A DNA stretch of 19,662 nucleotides from Bacteroidales bacterium UBA6117 (GCA_002428385.1 DIWB01000019.1:1-19662), one strand, 5' to 3'. Shown: positions 7,638-16,160, numbered from the stretch's first letter. A program made the numbers and translations. Notes: generated by a model not told the origin, from the letters alone.

Positions 7638-8558
7638 ATTAACGAAGCATTTGGAGGAGATCCGGGCAATGTAACCATTGCCGGACAATCGGCCGGATCG
7701 TTCAGCGTTAATGCATTGATGATATCTCCTCTGGCCAGAGGACTGTTTCACAGGGCCATCGGGCAGAGCGGCGGAATGTTTTCGGGTGGTCCGGGGCTTG
7801 TTTACGACTTAAAGTCTGCTGAATCGGTAGGAGTCAGCTTTGCAGAACAGTTCAGCGACTCAACAATAGCCGGATTGAGAACCGTGTCTGCTGAAGATCT
7901 GATGAAAGTCCGCGGCCGGTCGGGAGTCACCACCGACAATATTGTTGTTCCTCCGGCGACGGAAACTTTCTGGGAAGGAAGGCAGAATGATGTTCCGCTG
8001 CTGGCAGGCTGGAATGCCGACGACGGTGTTTCAATGGGATCTAAGCCTGATATAAAGGCCTTCATAGCGAATGCAGAAAGCAGGTATGGTGAACTGGCTC
8101 CTGAATATCTTAAGCTTTTTCCTGCAAACAACGAGGCTGAAGTTCAGAATTCAATGAAGCTTTCATCAGTTCTTTCCTTTGGCTGGCAAAACTATACCTG
8201 GGTGAAGTTGCAAACCGAAACGGGCAAAAACAAGGCATATCTTTACTATTTCACACATGTTCCTCCCGGAGAACCCAACTACGGGGCCTTCCATTCTGCA
8301 GAATTCGGGTACGCCCTCAATACGCTGAAGCTCTGGGACAGGCCGTTCACTGAAACCGACTGGAAACTTGCAGATATTATGTCATCATACTGGGTGAATT
8401 TTGCCCGTACCGGCGATCCAAACGGCGAAGGGTTGCCTGACTGGCCGGCATTCGATCCGGCCTCACCGAAGATCATCGAATTCGGCGACGAGGTAAAGTC
8501 TGCGCCTCTTCCTTTCAGGGAACAGCTGGAGTTCTTCGACAGGAATAATAAGAGGTAA
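7638..8558 (+). pseudogene. N-terminally truncated type-B carboxylesterase
   Basis: Homology to type-B carboxylesterases begins abruptly at about 7641 with EAFGGDPGNVTIAGQSAGSF, which holds the serine nucleophile elbow (GQSAGS), and continues to the end of the protein. The acid region (GWNADDG) and the histidine region (GAFHSAEFGYAL) are present. About 200 N-terminal residues, including the HGG oxyanion-hole loop, are absent, and a stop codon at 7626 closes the frame upstream. The first ATG (7716) lies after the nucleophile, so a protein made from it would lack the catalytic serine. The TAA stop is formed by the first unit of the 8-bp repeat array that follows. The intact gene probably encoded a periplasmic esterase acting beside the GH78 enzyme; this is inference. 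Confidence 0.85.
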
Positions 8559-8638
8559 AGGCATAAGGAGTAAAGGTGTAAAGGTGTAAAGGCGGAAAGG
8601 TGTAAAGGCGTAAAGGCGTAAAGGCATGAAAGCGGAAA
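8554..8638 (+). repeat. 8-bp tandem repeat array (GTAAAGGC family)
   Basis: About ten imperfect copies of GTAAAGGC/GTAAAGGT run from the esterase stop codon into the spacer. The first unit supplies the TAA stop. Related arrays follow the cupin and lactate dehydrogenase genes. The array encodes no plausible protein in any frame. Confidence 0.9.
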
Positions 8639-8751
8639 GTCGTCATGCCCTCTTGCATGACTTTCAACATTAGTCTTATCAAAATAAACCAACCATTTGT
8701 CCACCTTTAAAAACGGTTCATCATAAACCGGACTTTTCCGAACATGATGGC

Positions 8752-8769
8752 ATGTAAATTGTTTTACAT
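8752..8769. promoter_or_regulatory. Perfect inverted repeat upstream of the L,D-transpeptidase gene
   Basis: ATGTAAA (8752-8758) and TTTACAT (8763-8769) form a perfect 7-bp inverted repeat around TTGT, 26 bp before the preferred start at 8795. The position and symmetry suggest a regulator-binding site, but no known consensus was recognised and chance cannot be excluded. Confidence 0.35.
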
Positions 8770-8794
8770 TTCGGGTAAATGGTATTACGGAATC

Positions 8795-10450
8795 ATGGAA
8801 ATTTCAAGAATAACACATCTTATTTCAGGTCTGATAACAGCATTGTTGATCATGCTGTTCACCAGCTCCACTCCCGGCAGGGTATCTGTTGACTCCCCGG
8901 GCGATTCGGCTGCTATGGCCTCAGTAAACAGCGAACCTGTCAACCCGGCTGCCGGTATGGTTTCGGTCAATGCCGGTTTCATTTCACGCCTTCATGAAAA
9001 AGGTGCAGGTTTCCTTTCTCCCAGGTGGGACAACAGCGACAAGATATTGCAGGTGATAAGCGCCATATACAATTCACCGGCTGACGGACTTGATCCTGAT
9101 GATTACAATATTGCTGACATTGAGAAGATGGCTGAAAGGATAGCATCAGCCGGAGATCCGTCGTATGACGATATATTCAGGATGGAGCGCCTTCTCGATG
9201 AAGCTTTTATCCGCCTTTCTACTCATCTGGGCATGGGAAAAGCTTCTCCCGATATTGCCGATCCTGAGTGGAAGGCCCTGAGAAGGAACACCGGTCAGGA
9301 CTGGGAAATCATTATAGAGAACACCCTTAATGCAGATGATCCGCTTAAAGCTCTTCAGAGACTCACTCCCAGGCACCACGAATATCAGAACCTTAAGAAA
9401 GCACTGCAGGAATACCGCAGGATTGAGTCGGCCGGCGGATGGGGAAGTTTCACCACCAGTCTGAAAAAGATTGAAATGGGAATGAGGCATCCCGATGTTG
9501 CATCGTTAAGAAAAAGGCTGGCTGGCGCTCAGGGACCAATTGAGTTCGATCCGGCTGATGAGGAACTTTTTGACCAGACTCTTCATGATCAGGTTGTAGT
9601 GTTTCAGCAGAGAAATGGATTGGAAGCCGACGGAGTGGTTGGGAAATCGACCGTTGAAGCCCTGAATATCCCCGTATCCGACAGGATAAGTGCCATTGAG
9701 GCGAACCTCGAGCGCTGGAGATGGGTGAACGACGACCTGGGCGACCGTTATGTAATGGTGAACACTGCCGATTACACCCTAAGGGTGTTCGAAAGTGGGG
9801 AATTGGCTTTTACTTCAAAAGCAATTGTAGGGACGAACAAAAGACAGACCCCTGTATTCAGCTCGGTCATGAAGTATATGGTAGTGAACCCCGACTGGAC
9901 TGTTCCTCCCCAGATACTGCGGCAGGACGTAATTCCCGACGTCATCAGGGATTCTGCCTATCTGCAGAAAAAGAACATGAAGATATTTACACATGACGGG
10001 TCAGTTGTTGATCCATCATCAATAGACTGGCAGCAGGTTTCCCCGAACAGGTTTCCCTACATGATAAAGCAGGAGCCCGGCAAGGCCAATCCCCTTGGGG
10101 AGATAAAATTCATGTTCCCTAACCAGTATGATGTTTACATTCACGACACACCCTCGCGCTGGCAGTTCAGCAAGAGCATAAGACCTTTCAGCTCAGGATG
10201 CATCAGGATAAACAATGTCCGCGACTTTGCCCGCTTTCTTCTGAAAGATGATACTGACTGGAACATGGGGAGGCTTGATGAGGAGATCGACAACGGCCGG
10301 ACCCGGACCATCGTACTGAAAGAACCGGTTCCCGTGCACATTCTGTATTTCACAGCATGGGCCGACAACGACGGAACGGCATATTTCGGCAAGGATATTT
10401 ACAACCGCGACAGGCAGTTGATCAGAACTTTGAAAAAAGACTACCGGTAA
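8795..10450 (+). CDS. L,D-transpeptidase, LdtD/YcbB type, with peptidoglycan-binding domain
   Basis: This 551-residue enzyme likely forms 3-3 crosslinks in peptidoglycan in the periplasm. I prefer the ATG at 8795 because it gives an N-terminal signal or anchor (THLISGLITALLIMLF); an upstream ATG at 8744 would add 17 residues before it. Order: signal, scaffold domain (about 75-250), PG_binding_1 repeat (VVVFQQRNGLEADGVVGKST), then the YkuD catalytic domain. The active-site motif HDTPS (H450) followed by FSSGCIRINN (catalytic C469) is intact, and the S before SGC is usual for the YcbB branch. The C-terminus extends past the catalytic domain and overlaps, on the opposite strand, the end of a second L,D-transpeptidase. 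Confidence 0.93.
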   Translation: MEISRITHLISGLITALLIMLFTSSTPGRVSVDSPGDSAAMASVNSEPVNPAAGMVSVNAGFISRLHEKGAGFLSPRWDNSDKILQVISAIYNSPADGLDPDDYNIADIEKMAERIASAGDPSYDDIFRMERLLDEAFIRLSTHLGMGKASPDIADPEWKALRRNTGQDWEIIIENTLNADDPLKALQRLTPRHHEYQNLKKALQEYRRIESAGGWGSFTTSLKKIEMGMRHPDVASLRKRLAGAQGPIEFDPADEELFDQTLHDQVVVFQQRNGLEADGVVGKSTVEALNIPVSDRISAIEANLERWRWVNDDLGDRYVMVNTADYTLRVFESGELAFTSKAIVGTNKRQTPVFSSVMKYMVVNPDWTVPPQILRQDVIPDVIRDSAYLQKKNMKIFTHDGSVVDPSSIDWQQVSPNRFPYMIKQEPGKANPLGEIKFMFPNQYDVYIHDTPSRWQFSKSIRPFSSGCIRINNVRDFARFLLKDDTDWNMGRLDEEIDNGRTRTIVLKEPVPVHILYFTAWADNDGTAYFGKDIYNRDRQLIRTLKKDYR

Positions 10451-11201
10451 GCGACTGATAAAGAAACCTCGACATCCCCCCGGCAGCAGTCTCGTCGATC
10501 AGCAGTAAGGACCTCTTAAGGTATTCAGTATCAGGGAAGTGGATATAGAGGCATGATTGTCCTGACAGCATGGTTATTATCTTCTCATGATCCTCCTGAG
10601 GAATTGAAGGGCAGCCGAAGCTGCGTCCGAGCCTGCCGTTACGGCTGATGAAATCCCTGCTCACATAATCGGCTCCATGCATCACGATAGCTCTTTCCCT
10701 TGCCTTGTCGTTTATTCCGGGTTCAACCCCGTCGAGGAGCAGCGAAAGGCCGTGCTTCCCGGTATAGGTATCACCAGTGACATAAAAACCCAGGCTGCTT
10801 TTGTACGAAGAAGGAGTGTTTGAAAAACTGCAGGCATATTCATCACCGCTGTTACGGCCATGAGCGCAAAGGCCTGAATGAACAACTTCCTGCCGGTTCA
10901 GGTCGATGATCCACATGCGCTCGAGGTTTGAGGAAAGTGAGAAGTCGATAATCGTAAGGATATTCTTTTTAACCCTGTCATCCGATTCAAGGTTGAAGAA
11001 ACCAGTGATGGCTTTCCGGAGTACCTCATAGCCCGGCTTTGAATCATCACCCCGGATATTATTGTACAGTTCAAGGCAGAACCTCTCTATCCCGGCGCTT
11101 GCCGATGCTGTTGAAACATTCTCCCTGCCGGCATCCGGAACATTAGCTCCGGGGAGCAGGAGAAGGCACATCATCAGTAAGATAAGACTTGCAAATTTCA
11201 C
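10422..11201 (-). CDS. Murein L,D-transpeptidase catalytic domain family protein (YkuD_2-like)
   Basis: This 259-residue protein starts with a cleavable signal peptide (MKFASLILLMMCLLLLPGA), so it should act in the periplasm. The catalytic region shows IVMHGADYVS (H175) and GRSFGCPSIP (C197), the pattern of the short murein L,D-transpeptidase family, which is distinct from the YcbB type. Preceding strands (WIIDLNRQEVVHSGLCAHG) match the expected beta-sandwich. It differs from the neighbouring LdtD-like enzyme in size and sequence, so the two are not recent duplicates. Its stop codon lies inside the 3' end of the plus-strand transpeptidase gene (29-bp convergent overlap). No clear promoter was found: TATATTTA at 11233-11240 (minus) is only a near match to TAnnTTTG. 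Confidence 0.9.
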   Translation of the reverse strand: MKFASLILLMMCLLLLPGANVPDAGRENVSTASASAGIERFCLELYNNIRGDDSKPGYEVLRKAITGFFNLESDDRVKKNILTIIDFSLSSNLERMWIIDLNRQEVVHSGLCAHGRNSGDEYACSFSNTPSSYKSSLGFYVTGDTYTGKHGLSLLLDGVEPGINDKARERAIVMHGADYVSRDFISRNGRLGRSFGCPSIPQEDHEKIITMLSGQSCLYIHFPDTEYLKRSLLLIDETAAGGMSRFLYQSLTGSLFSKF

Positions 11202-11393
11202 AGGCTTCCGGGGATTCTGTTTGTTTCGGGGATAAATATATCATTAATTCAATATTCTAACTCAAAAACACCCCCGGGTATTATGTAAAAAGAAGTTAAA
11301 TTTCTTGTAAAGGAGGGATTTTTGACGAAAATGAGATTTCTCCGGCGAAGTTACTTATGCTTCACCTGTTGTTCAGGGTTGAACAGTCGCATT

Positions 11394-11476
11394 GAGGGAT
11401 GGGGATCCCCGAAATGGGCAGTGTATATGCAAAGAAGCCGGATTGCCTGTGCATCATTCAGGGGATGGGATCCCTC
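11394..11476. repeat. Palindromic dispersed repeat, copy A
   Basis: An 83-bp segment bounded by perfect 7-bp inverted ends (GAGGGAT and ATCCCTC). Its core, GGGCAGTGTATATGCAAAG onward, is closely similar to copy B 250 bp downstream in the same orientation. It has no transposase and looks like a REP- or MITE-like element. Confidence 0.75.
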
Positions 11477-11640
11477 GCCTAGGTGATAAGGATATTATTA
11501 GCCGCATTGTAAGGTTGTAACGAAGGGAAATTCCCCTCCACCGGTGGCACCCGGCGAGGGATGACATGACTGGGTTGGGGTTTTGGAAAATCATTAACAA
11601 AAAACAGAACGTTCAAGGGTAAAAAAATGAGCAAATTACA

Positions 11641-11730
11641 CGGGATGCGGGATCTCCTGAATCGGGCAGTGCATATTCAAAGAAGCCGGAATGCATCTAC
11701 AGAATTCAGGGACCGGGATCCCTCATCCCG
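11641..11730. repeat. Palindromic dispersed repeat, copy B
   Basis: A 90-bp segment bounded by inverted ends CGGGATG and CATCCCG that extend to a roughly 14-bp arm with one mismatch (CGGGATGCGGGATC). Its core, GGGCAGTGCATATTCAAAG, aligns with copy A with scattered substitutions. A 60-codon ORF through it is not considered a gene. Confidence 0.75.
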
Positions 11731-11878
11731 CCTTTGCCATCCTGACATTATCCATATTAAAAGATATTATGATCCTCTATTATTTATTTTTTACTATCTT
11801 TACCGTTGAAAATAAAATTAAGGAAAACAGTTCCCGGTAACAAAATAATTCATACATTCAGCTAATAATAAAACCATT

Positions 11879-12217
11879 ATGATATCAAGAAAAGTTTATT
11901 CGCAGGAAGTGAAAGATACGCCCCACAAGGTTGATGTGAGGCAGATTTACAATGACCCCTCGGCTCAGATCAATCATATTGAACTGAAGCCGGGCGAGTC
12001 GCTGAAGCCCCACAAGACTCCGGTTGACGTCACGTTTTATGTACTTGAAGGCACTCCGACGATACATATCGTCGGTGAGTCGGTTTCCTTTGAAAGGGAT
12101 ACTCTTATCGAGAGCCCTGCCAATATAGTTCACCATATCAGCAACGAAGGAAAACAGAATGCACGGGTACTTGTAATCAAAGCGCCAAGACCGGAAACTG
12201 CAACAAGGGTGTTATAA
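11879..12217 (+). CDS. Small cupin-domain protein
   Basis: A 112-residue single-cupin protein, a small beta-barrel fold that commonly binds a metal. The two cupin motifs are recognisable: ELKPGESLKPHKT ... FYVLEG, and FERDTLIESPANIVHHISNEG. In motif 1 only the first His of the usual HxH...E set is retained (H-K-T, with V where Glu is expected). In motif 2 the conserved His and the later Asn are kept. Metal binding may therefore be altered. The substrate is unknown; such proteins range from sugar-binding and isomerase roles to sensing. It is the only gene between a repeat-rich spacer and the lactate dehydrogenase gene, which starts 84 bp downstream on the same strand. A TATCTTTA about 77 bp upstream is a possible promoter. 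Repeats begin right after its stop codon. Confidence 0.85.
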   Translation: MISRKVYSQEVKDTPHKVDVRQIYNDPSAQINHIELKPGESLKPHKTPVDVTFYVLEGTPTIHIVGESVSFERDTLIESPANIVHHISNEGKQNARVLVIKAPRPETATRVL

Positions 12218-12219
12218 GA

Positions 12220-12270
12220 CGGCGTAAAGGCAACTCGCCGCGTACCGCGTACCGCACACCGCGTACCGCC
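12220..12270. repeat. Octamer remnant plus 7-bp tandem repeat (GTACCGC) after the cupin gene
   Basis: A single GGCGTAAAGGC octamer remnant begins 3 bp after the cupin stop, followed by four tandem copies of GTACCGC (one variant, ACACCGC) at 12241-12269. The heptamer is the reverse complement of the array at 13526-13571 on the far side of the next gene. Confidence 0.8.
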
Positions 12271-12301
12271 AAACAACCAGCAACTTGAAATACTTAATAA
12301 A

Positions 12302-13270
12302 ATGATCCCTGGAGATAATAAAATTCACAAGCGTAAAGTAGTAATCGCCGGAGCCGGTTCGGTTGGGGCGACATATGCCTATGCCCTTGCCCAGAGCGGC
12401 GTTGCCGAGGAGATAGCGCTTATCGACAGGAACGGGGAGCTTCTCAGGGGACAGGTTCTTGACCTTGTTCACGGGCAACCGTTTTTTCCTACGGTAACGA
12501 TAAAGGAAGGAACTGATGATGACTATGCCGATGCGAGCCTTGTGGTCATCACGGCAGGTGCAGCCCAGAAGCCGGGTGAAACACGCCTGCAACTCCTGCA
12601 GAAGAACGCGGGTATTGTGGGAGGCATTGCTGAGAAGATTGCCTCGGTCGGATGCGGCGGGGTGATGCTTATCGTTACAAATCCCGTCGATGTAATGACC
12701 TATGCCGCTTACAGGGCTTCCGGGTGGCCGTCGCAAAGGGTTATGGGCTCCGGCACCGTACTCGACAGCGCCAGGCTGAAGCATTTCATCAGTCAGCACT
12801 GCGGAGTTGATCCCCACAGTGTTCATGCATATGTTCTTGGCGAGCACGGCGACAGTGAATTCGTTGCCTGGTCGATGACACATGTGGGAGGTATTTCTAT
12901 CTCCGACTACTGCCCCTATTGCAACCAGTGCGAAGGGTGGAAGGAACAAAAGACCCGGATAGAACAACAGGTACGCGATTCGGCATATCATATAATTGAT
13001 GCAAAGGGTTCCACTTACTTTGCAGTCGGTCTTGCCCTGGTAAGAATAACAACAGCCATCCTGCGAAATCAGAACAGTATGCTCACGGTCTCGGTTGTGC
13101 CCGATGGCGAATATGGTCTCAAGGATCTCGCAATCAGCATACCGTCAATCGTTTCAAGCCGGGGAGTCGAAAGGATAGTCCCGGCTCATCTGCCGCAGGA
13201 AGAGCTTGAAAAGCTGAAACATTCGGCCGGGGTGATAAGGAAGGCGATAAAGGAGATGGGGCTGGGATAA
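12302..13270 (+). CDS. ldh: L-lactate dehydrogenase (NAD-dependent)
   Basis: This 322-residue cytoplasmic enzyme interconverts pyruvate and L-lactate with NADH, ending lactate fermentation. The Rossmann loop GAGSVGATYA and the acidic LID (NAD preference) are near the N-terminus. The substrate loop AGAAQKPGETRLQLL has Gln before KPGETR, as in lactate rather than malate dehydrogenases. DSARLK supplies the carboxylate-binding Arg, and GEHGDSE the catalytic His (H182). The C-terminus, SIVSSRGVERIVPAHLP, fits the family. An unusual Cys-x2-Cys-x2-Cys cluster (C204, C207, C210) sits in the variable region after the active-site helix. There is no clear promoter; it may be read from the cupin promoter. 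Repeats start directly at its stop codon. Confidence 0.95.
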   Translation: MIPGDNKIHKRKVVIAGAGSVGATYAYALAQSGVAEEIALIDRNGELLRGQVLDLVHGQPFFPTVTIKEGTDDDYADASLVVITAGAAQKPGETRLQLLQKNAGIVGGIAEKIASVGCGGVMLIVTNPVDVMTYAAYRASGWPSQRVMGSGTVLDSARLKHFISQHCGVDPHSVHAYVLGEHGDSEFVAWSMTHVGGISISDYCPYCNQCEGWKEQKTRIEQQVRDSAYHIIDAKGSTYFAVGLALVRITTAILRNQNSMLTVSVVPDGEYGLKDLAISIPSIVSSRGVERIVPAHLPQEELEKLKHSAGVIRKAIKEMGLG

Positions 13271-13273
13271 GAA

Positions 13274-13342
13274 AGGCGTAAAGGCGTAATGGCGTAATGG
13301 CGTAATGGCGCAATGGCGCAAAGGCGTAAAGGCGTAATGGCG
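13274..13342 (+). repeat. 8-bp tandem repeat array (GTAAAGGC/GTAATGGC)
   Basis: About eight imperfect units, mixing GTAAAGGC, GTAATGGC and GCAATGGC, begin 4 bp after the ldh stop codon, in the same orientation relative to the gene as the array behind the esterase relic. Confidence 0.9.
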
Positions 13343-13370
13343 GGATGCAAAAACTCCCCTTCTCCCCTTC

Positions 13371-13399
13371 CTTTGGCCACCGTAGCCTTGGCGAAGGTG
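13371..13399. repeat. Short hairpin-forming repeat
   Basis: GGCCACC and GGTGGC arms enclose an inner GCC-TT-GGC, giving a compact hairpin. It is flanked on both sides by CTTCTCCCCTTC (ending near 13367 and again from about 13403), as if the element interrupted a CT-rich repeat. Translated on the minus strand it reads RQGYGGQ, a peptide I have seen as an artefact in environmental genomes. Confidence 0.65.
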
Positions 13400-13525
13400 G
13401 CTCTTCCCTTCTCCCCTTCTTCTTCCTTCCGTATTTACTAAAATCCATATCGTTTTGGGTAAAATATTTGTCGTGAAACAATAACTGAGATATTGTTTTA
13501 CGATAAAAATTCGTGTGTTTTTGAA

Positions 13526-13571
13526 GCGGTATGCGGTACGCGGTACGGGGTACGCGGTACGGGGTACGCGG
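13526..13571. repeat. 7-bp tandem repeat array (GCGGTAC)
   Basis: About six copies of GCGGTAC with GGGGTAC and GCGGTAT variants. The unit is the reverse complement of the GTACCGC array at 12241-12269, so the two arrays flank ldh in inverted orientation. Confidence 0.85.
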
Positions 13572-13681
13572 GAAAACGGCCACAAATGCTACAACCGTTT
13601 TATTCCTTTTCTTTGTATCTTATCGAGATTAAAAGTAAACCTGACCCCGATATCATCATTTTGTCCCTAATCCGAAAAATC

Positions 13682-16160
13682 ATGTTCATAAAATTCAGAA
13701 AATCAATCTTTACGCTTCTGGCGGTAAGTGTAATGGCAGGCTTTTCATCCGTCTCCCGGGCGGGTGTCGACAAGCTTACGGCGGAATATTCGGCAACTCC
13801 CATCGGGATTGATGTTCAGGCTCCGAGGTTCGGCTGGCAGATGAGTTCAGCGCCGGGAGATAGGAACCTCATGCAAACCGCTTACCGGATAGTTGTAAAG
13901 GATCCGGCCGGCAATATCACCTGGGATTCGGGGAAAACACCCGGCGGTAATTCGGCAGGAATAGTCTATGCAGGATCGCCATTGAAGGCATCAACCCGTT
14001 ACACATGGGATGTAACGATATGGGACCTGAAATCAAAGACCTCCACTGCATCATCTTGGTTTGAGACGGGTCTGATGGACGGCAGCCTCAGGGCCTGGGA
14101 AGGCGCTCAATGGATAGGTGGCAGCGATGAGGATCTTGTTCTTTATTCACCTTACCTTATAATCTTCTATGCGGAATTCACCGTTGCCATTGAGCCCGGA
14201 AGCACGAGGGCAGCTTTTATATTCGGAGCCAACGATTCAAGACTTATGGATAAAAACAAGAACATTTTCCAGCTGGAGAATAAATTAAATGAAAGTTATC
14301 TTAAGATTGAACTTGATATCTCCGGTGTCAGCGATTCAGACAGCGGGATGGCAAAAATAAATATTTACAGGGCCGGTTACAGTCCCTCCGACACGCCTGA
14401 AAAGCCCTTCAGTTCCTTTAAAGTAAAAAAGGAATTCATCAACCCTGAAAACAAGAACCTCGGGCACACAATAGGATTCTCAGACGTATTCGGGCAGGTA
14501 TCGCTCACACTCGACGGTTCAGATTCATTCATTCATGTATCCCCGGCAGAAGCCGCCCGTGCACAGGACACCGGATCAAGGCCCGGTTTCATGCGCCGCC
14601 AGGGAGGAGCGTCGGTCAATCTCAATCCTGCAGGAAGCGGCGGTAATTACATCCCCTTCGGAATGCTGTGCGACATAGGATTTTCAGCCGGTCCCGGCCA
14701 GAAGGCATCCTTCTCCGGTGTCAAAGTCAGGAACAACAGGCTTCCCAACGCTTTGTTATTTTCTGAGAATCTTTCTGAAGGAGAATATAGGGGGATTTTT
14801 GCCCGGCATTCATCCGATCTTGCATCAGGGTTAACAGTCTCCGGTGGCAGATATCTGATTGACGGAAGAGGACAGGGAGTGATAATCACTGCTGATCCCA
14901 GCCGCAACTCCGCGCCCATGCTCAGGACCGGATTCAGCACCGGTGACAGGACCGTGAGAGATGCCCGGCTGTATATAACTGCAAGGGGAATCTATGAAGC
15001 CTTCATCAACGGCAGGAGAGTAAGTGACGATTACTATAATCCCGGGCTGACCCAGTACAACATTACTCACATGTATCAGACCTACGACGTCACCGGGCTC
15101 TTAGGCAGGGGATCGAACACAATCGGTGTGATGCTCGGTGAAGGATGGTGGAGCGGACTTCTGAGTTTCGGAAGCATCTGGAATCATTTCGGCGACAGGC
15201 AGTCGCTTCTTGCGAAGCTCGTAATAACCTACAGCGACGGCGCCCGGTCGGTTGTAACAACCAACGACATCGACTGGAAATATTTCAACGGCGGACCGCT
15301 GATATACGGAAGCCTCGACATGGGTGAAGCATACGACGCCACCCGGGAAGCTGAGACAGCAGGGTGGACAGAGGCAGGTTACAACGACAGCAACTGGAAA
15401 AAAGCTGTTGCAGTTCCCCTTGGCTGATGTCCAGACTGCCTATGCCGTTGGTTTGGGCATGAACCTGTTCAATGAAGAGAACAGGCCTTTTATGATCAGA
15501 AATCTTAAGGAAGCAGTTGAGCGTGAGAATCCCGACGATGAAGGTATAATGCGTCCCGGTTATTCGCTCATGACCGGATTCATTGGGACGGCCTGGATAA
15601 GCAAAGCGCTTTCGGATAACGGACTTGACGAGCTGGCTTACCGGCTTCTGCAGAATAATAAATATCCATCGTGGCTATACTCAATTGAGCAGGGGGCAAC
15701 CACAATATGGGAGCGGCTCAACGGGTACACTGTTGAGAACGGCTTCGGCGGGAATAACAGCATGAACTCCTTCAACCACCATTCCTTCGGTGCAGTGGGC
15801 CAGTGGATGATGGCCTACTCGCTGGGCATTCAAAGGGATGAGCCCGCGTTCAGAAGGTTCGTACTTCAGCCCCGTCCCGATCCCACCGGAGAGATGACAT
15901 GGGCCAGGGGATACTATGATTCAATGTACGGGAGGATCAGCAGCTCCTGGAAAAAGGAAAACGGGAAGTTTACCTATGAAGCAACAGTTCCGGCCAACAC
16001 CACGGCAACCCTTTATCTTCCCGCATCATCCCTGAAAAGAATAAGGGAAAGCGGTAAACCGGCACTTAAGGTAAAAGGCTTGAGATTCATCAGGTTTGAG
16101 AATGGCAAGGCGGTTTTCGAATTAGGTTCGGGAAGCTGGTTATTTACTGTGGAGGAATAA
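13682..16160 (+). pseudogene. GH78 alpha-L-rhamnosidase disrupted by an internal deletion
   Basis: The start at 13682 gives a signal peptide (MFIKFRKSIFTLLAVSVMAG). The first part (to about 15420) contains the N-terminal Ig-like region (KLTAEYSATPIGIDVQAPRF), an inserted beta-rich segment, and the Bac_rhamnosid_N domain (ARGIYEAFINGRRVSDDYYN onward). It ends with NDSNWKKAVAVPLG and a TGA at 15425-15427. The gene resumes one frame over at about 15417 with FPLADVQTAYAVGLG and continues through the last barrel helices and the C-terminal domain to 16160, including GATTIWERLN with the likely catalytic base. Compared with the intact GH78 upstream, about 380 residues are missing, including the acid motif DCPQRE. 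The shared TTCCCCTTGG at the junction suggests deletion between short repeats. The two fragments cannot make an active enzyme. Confidence 0.88.

Larger units (their letters stand above)
11202..11878. other. 677-bp non-coding region with repeats
   Basis: No gene is supported. An AAGGAGGG at about 11310 precedes a 51-codon ORF (11331-11486), but most of that ORF is repeat sequence. The region holds two diverged palindromic repeat copies, a further inverted element around 11525-11555 (CTCCACCGGTGGCACC core), and an AT-rich leader of the cupin gene with a near-consensus TATCTTTA at 11795-11802. Confidence 0.7.
13271..13681. other. 411-bp repeat-rich spacer between ldh and the broken GH78 gene
   Basis: No gene is supported. 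In order it holds an 8-bp tandem array, a hairpin repeat set in CT-rich direct repeats, a short AT-rich stretch, a 7-bp tandem array, and a leader before the GH78 ATG at 13682. Minus-strand ORFs across it are repeat translations (periodic RLYAF-like and RVPRTAY-like peptides). Confidence 0.8.

Noticed and set aside
11331..11486. 51-codon ORF with an AAGGAGGG upstream
   Set aside because: Most of it is the palindromic repeat, which gives the same frame in its second copy; no protein family is recognisable.
13134..13585. Minus-strand ORFs with periodic peptides (RLYAF, RVPRTAY)
   Set aside because: They are translations of 7- and 8-bp tandem repeats, not genes.
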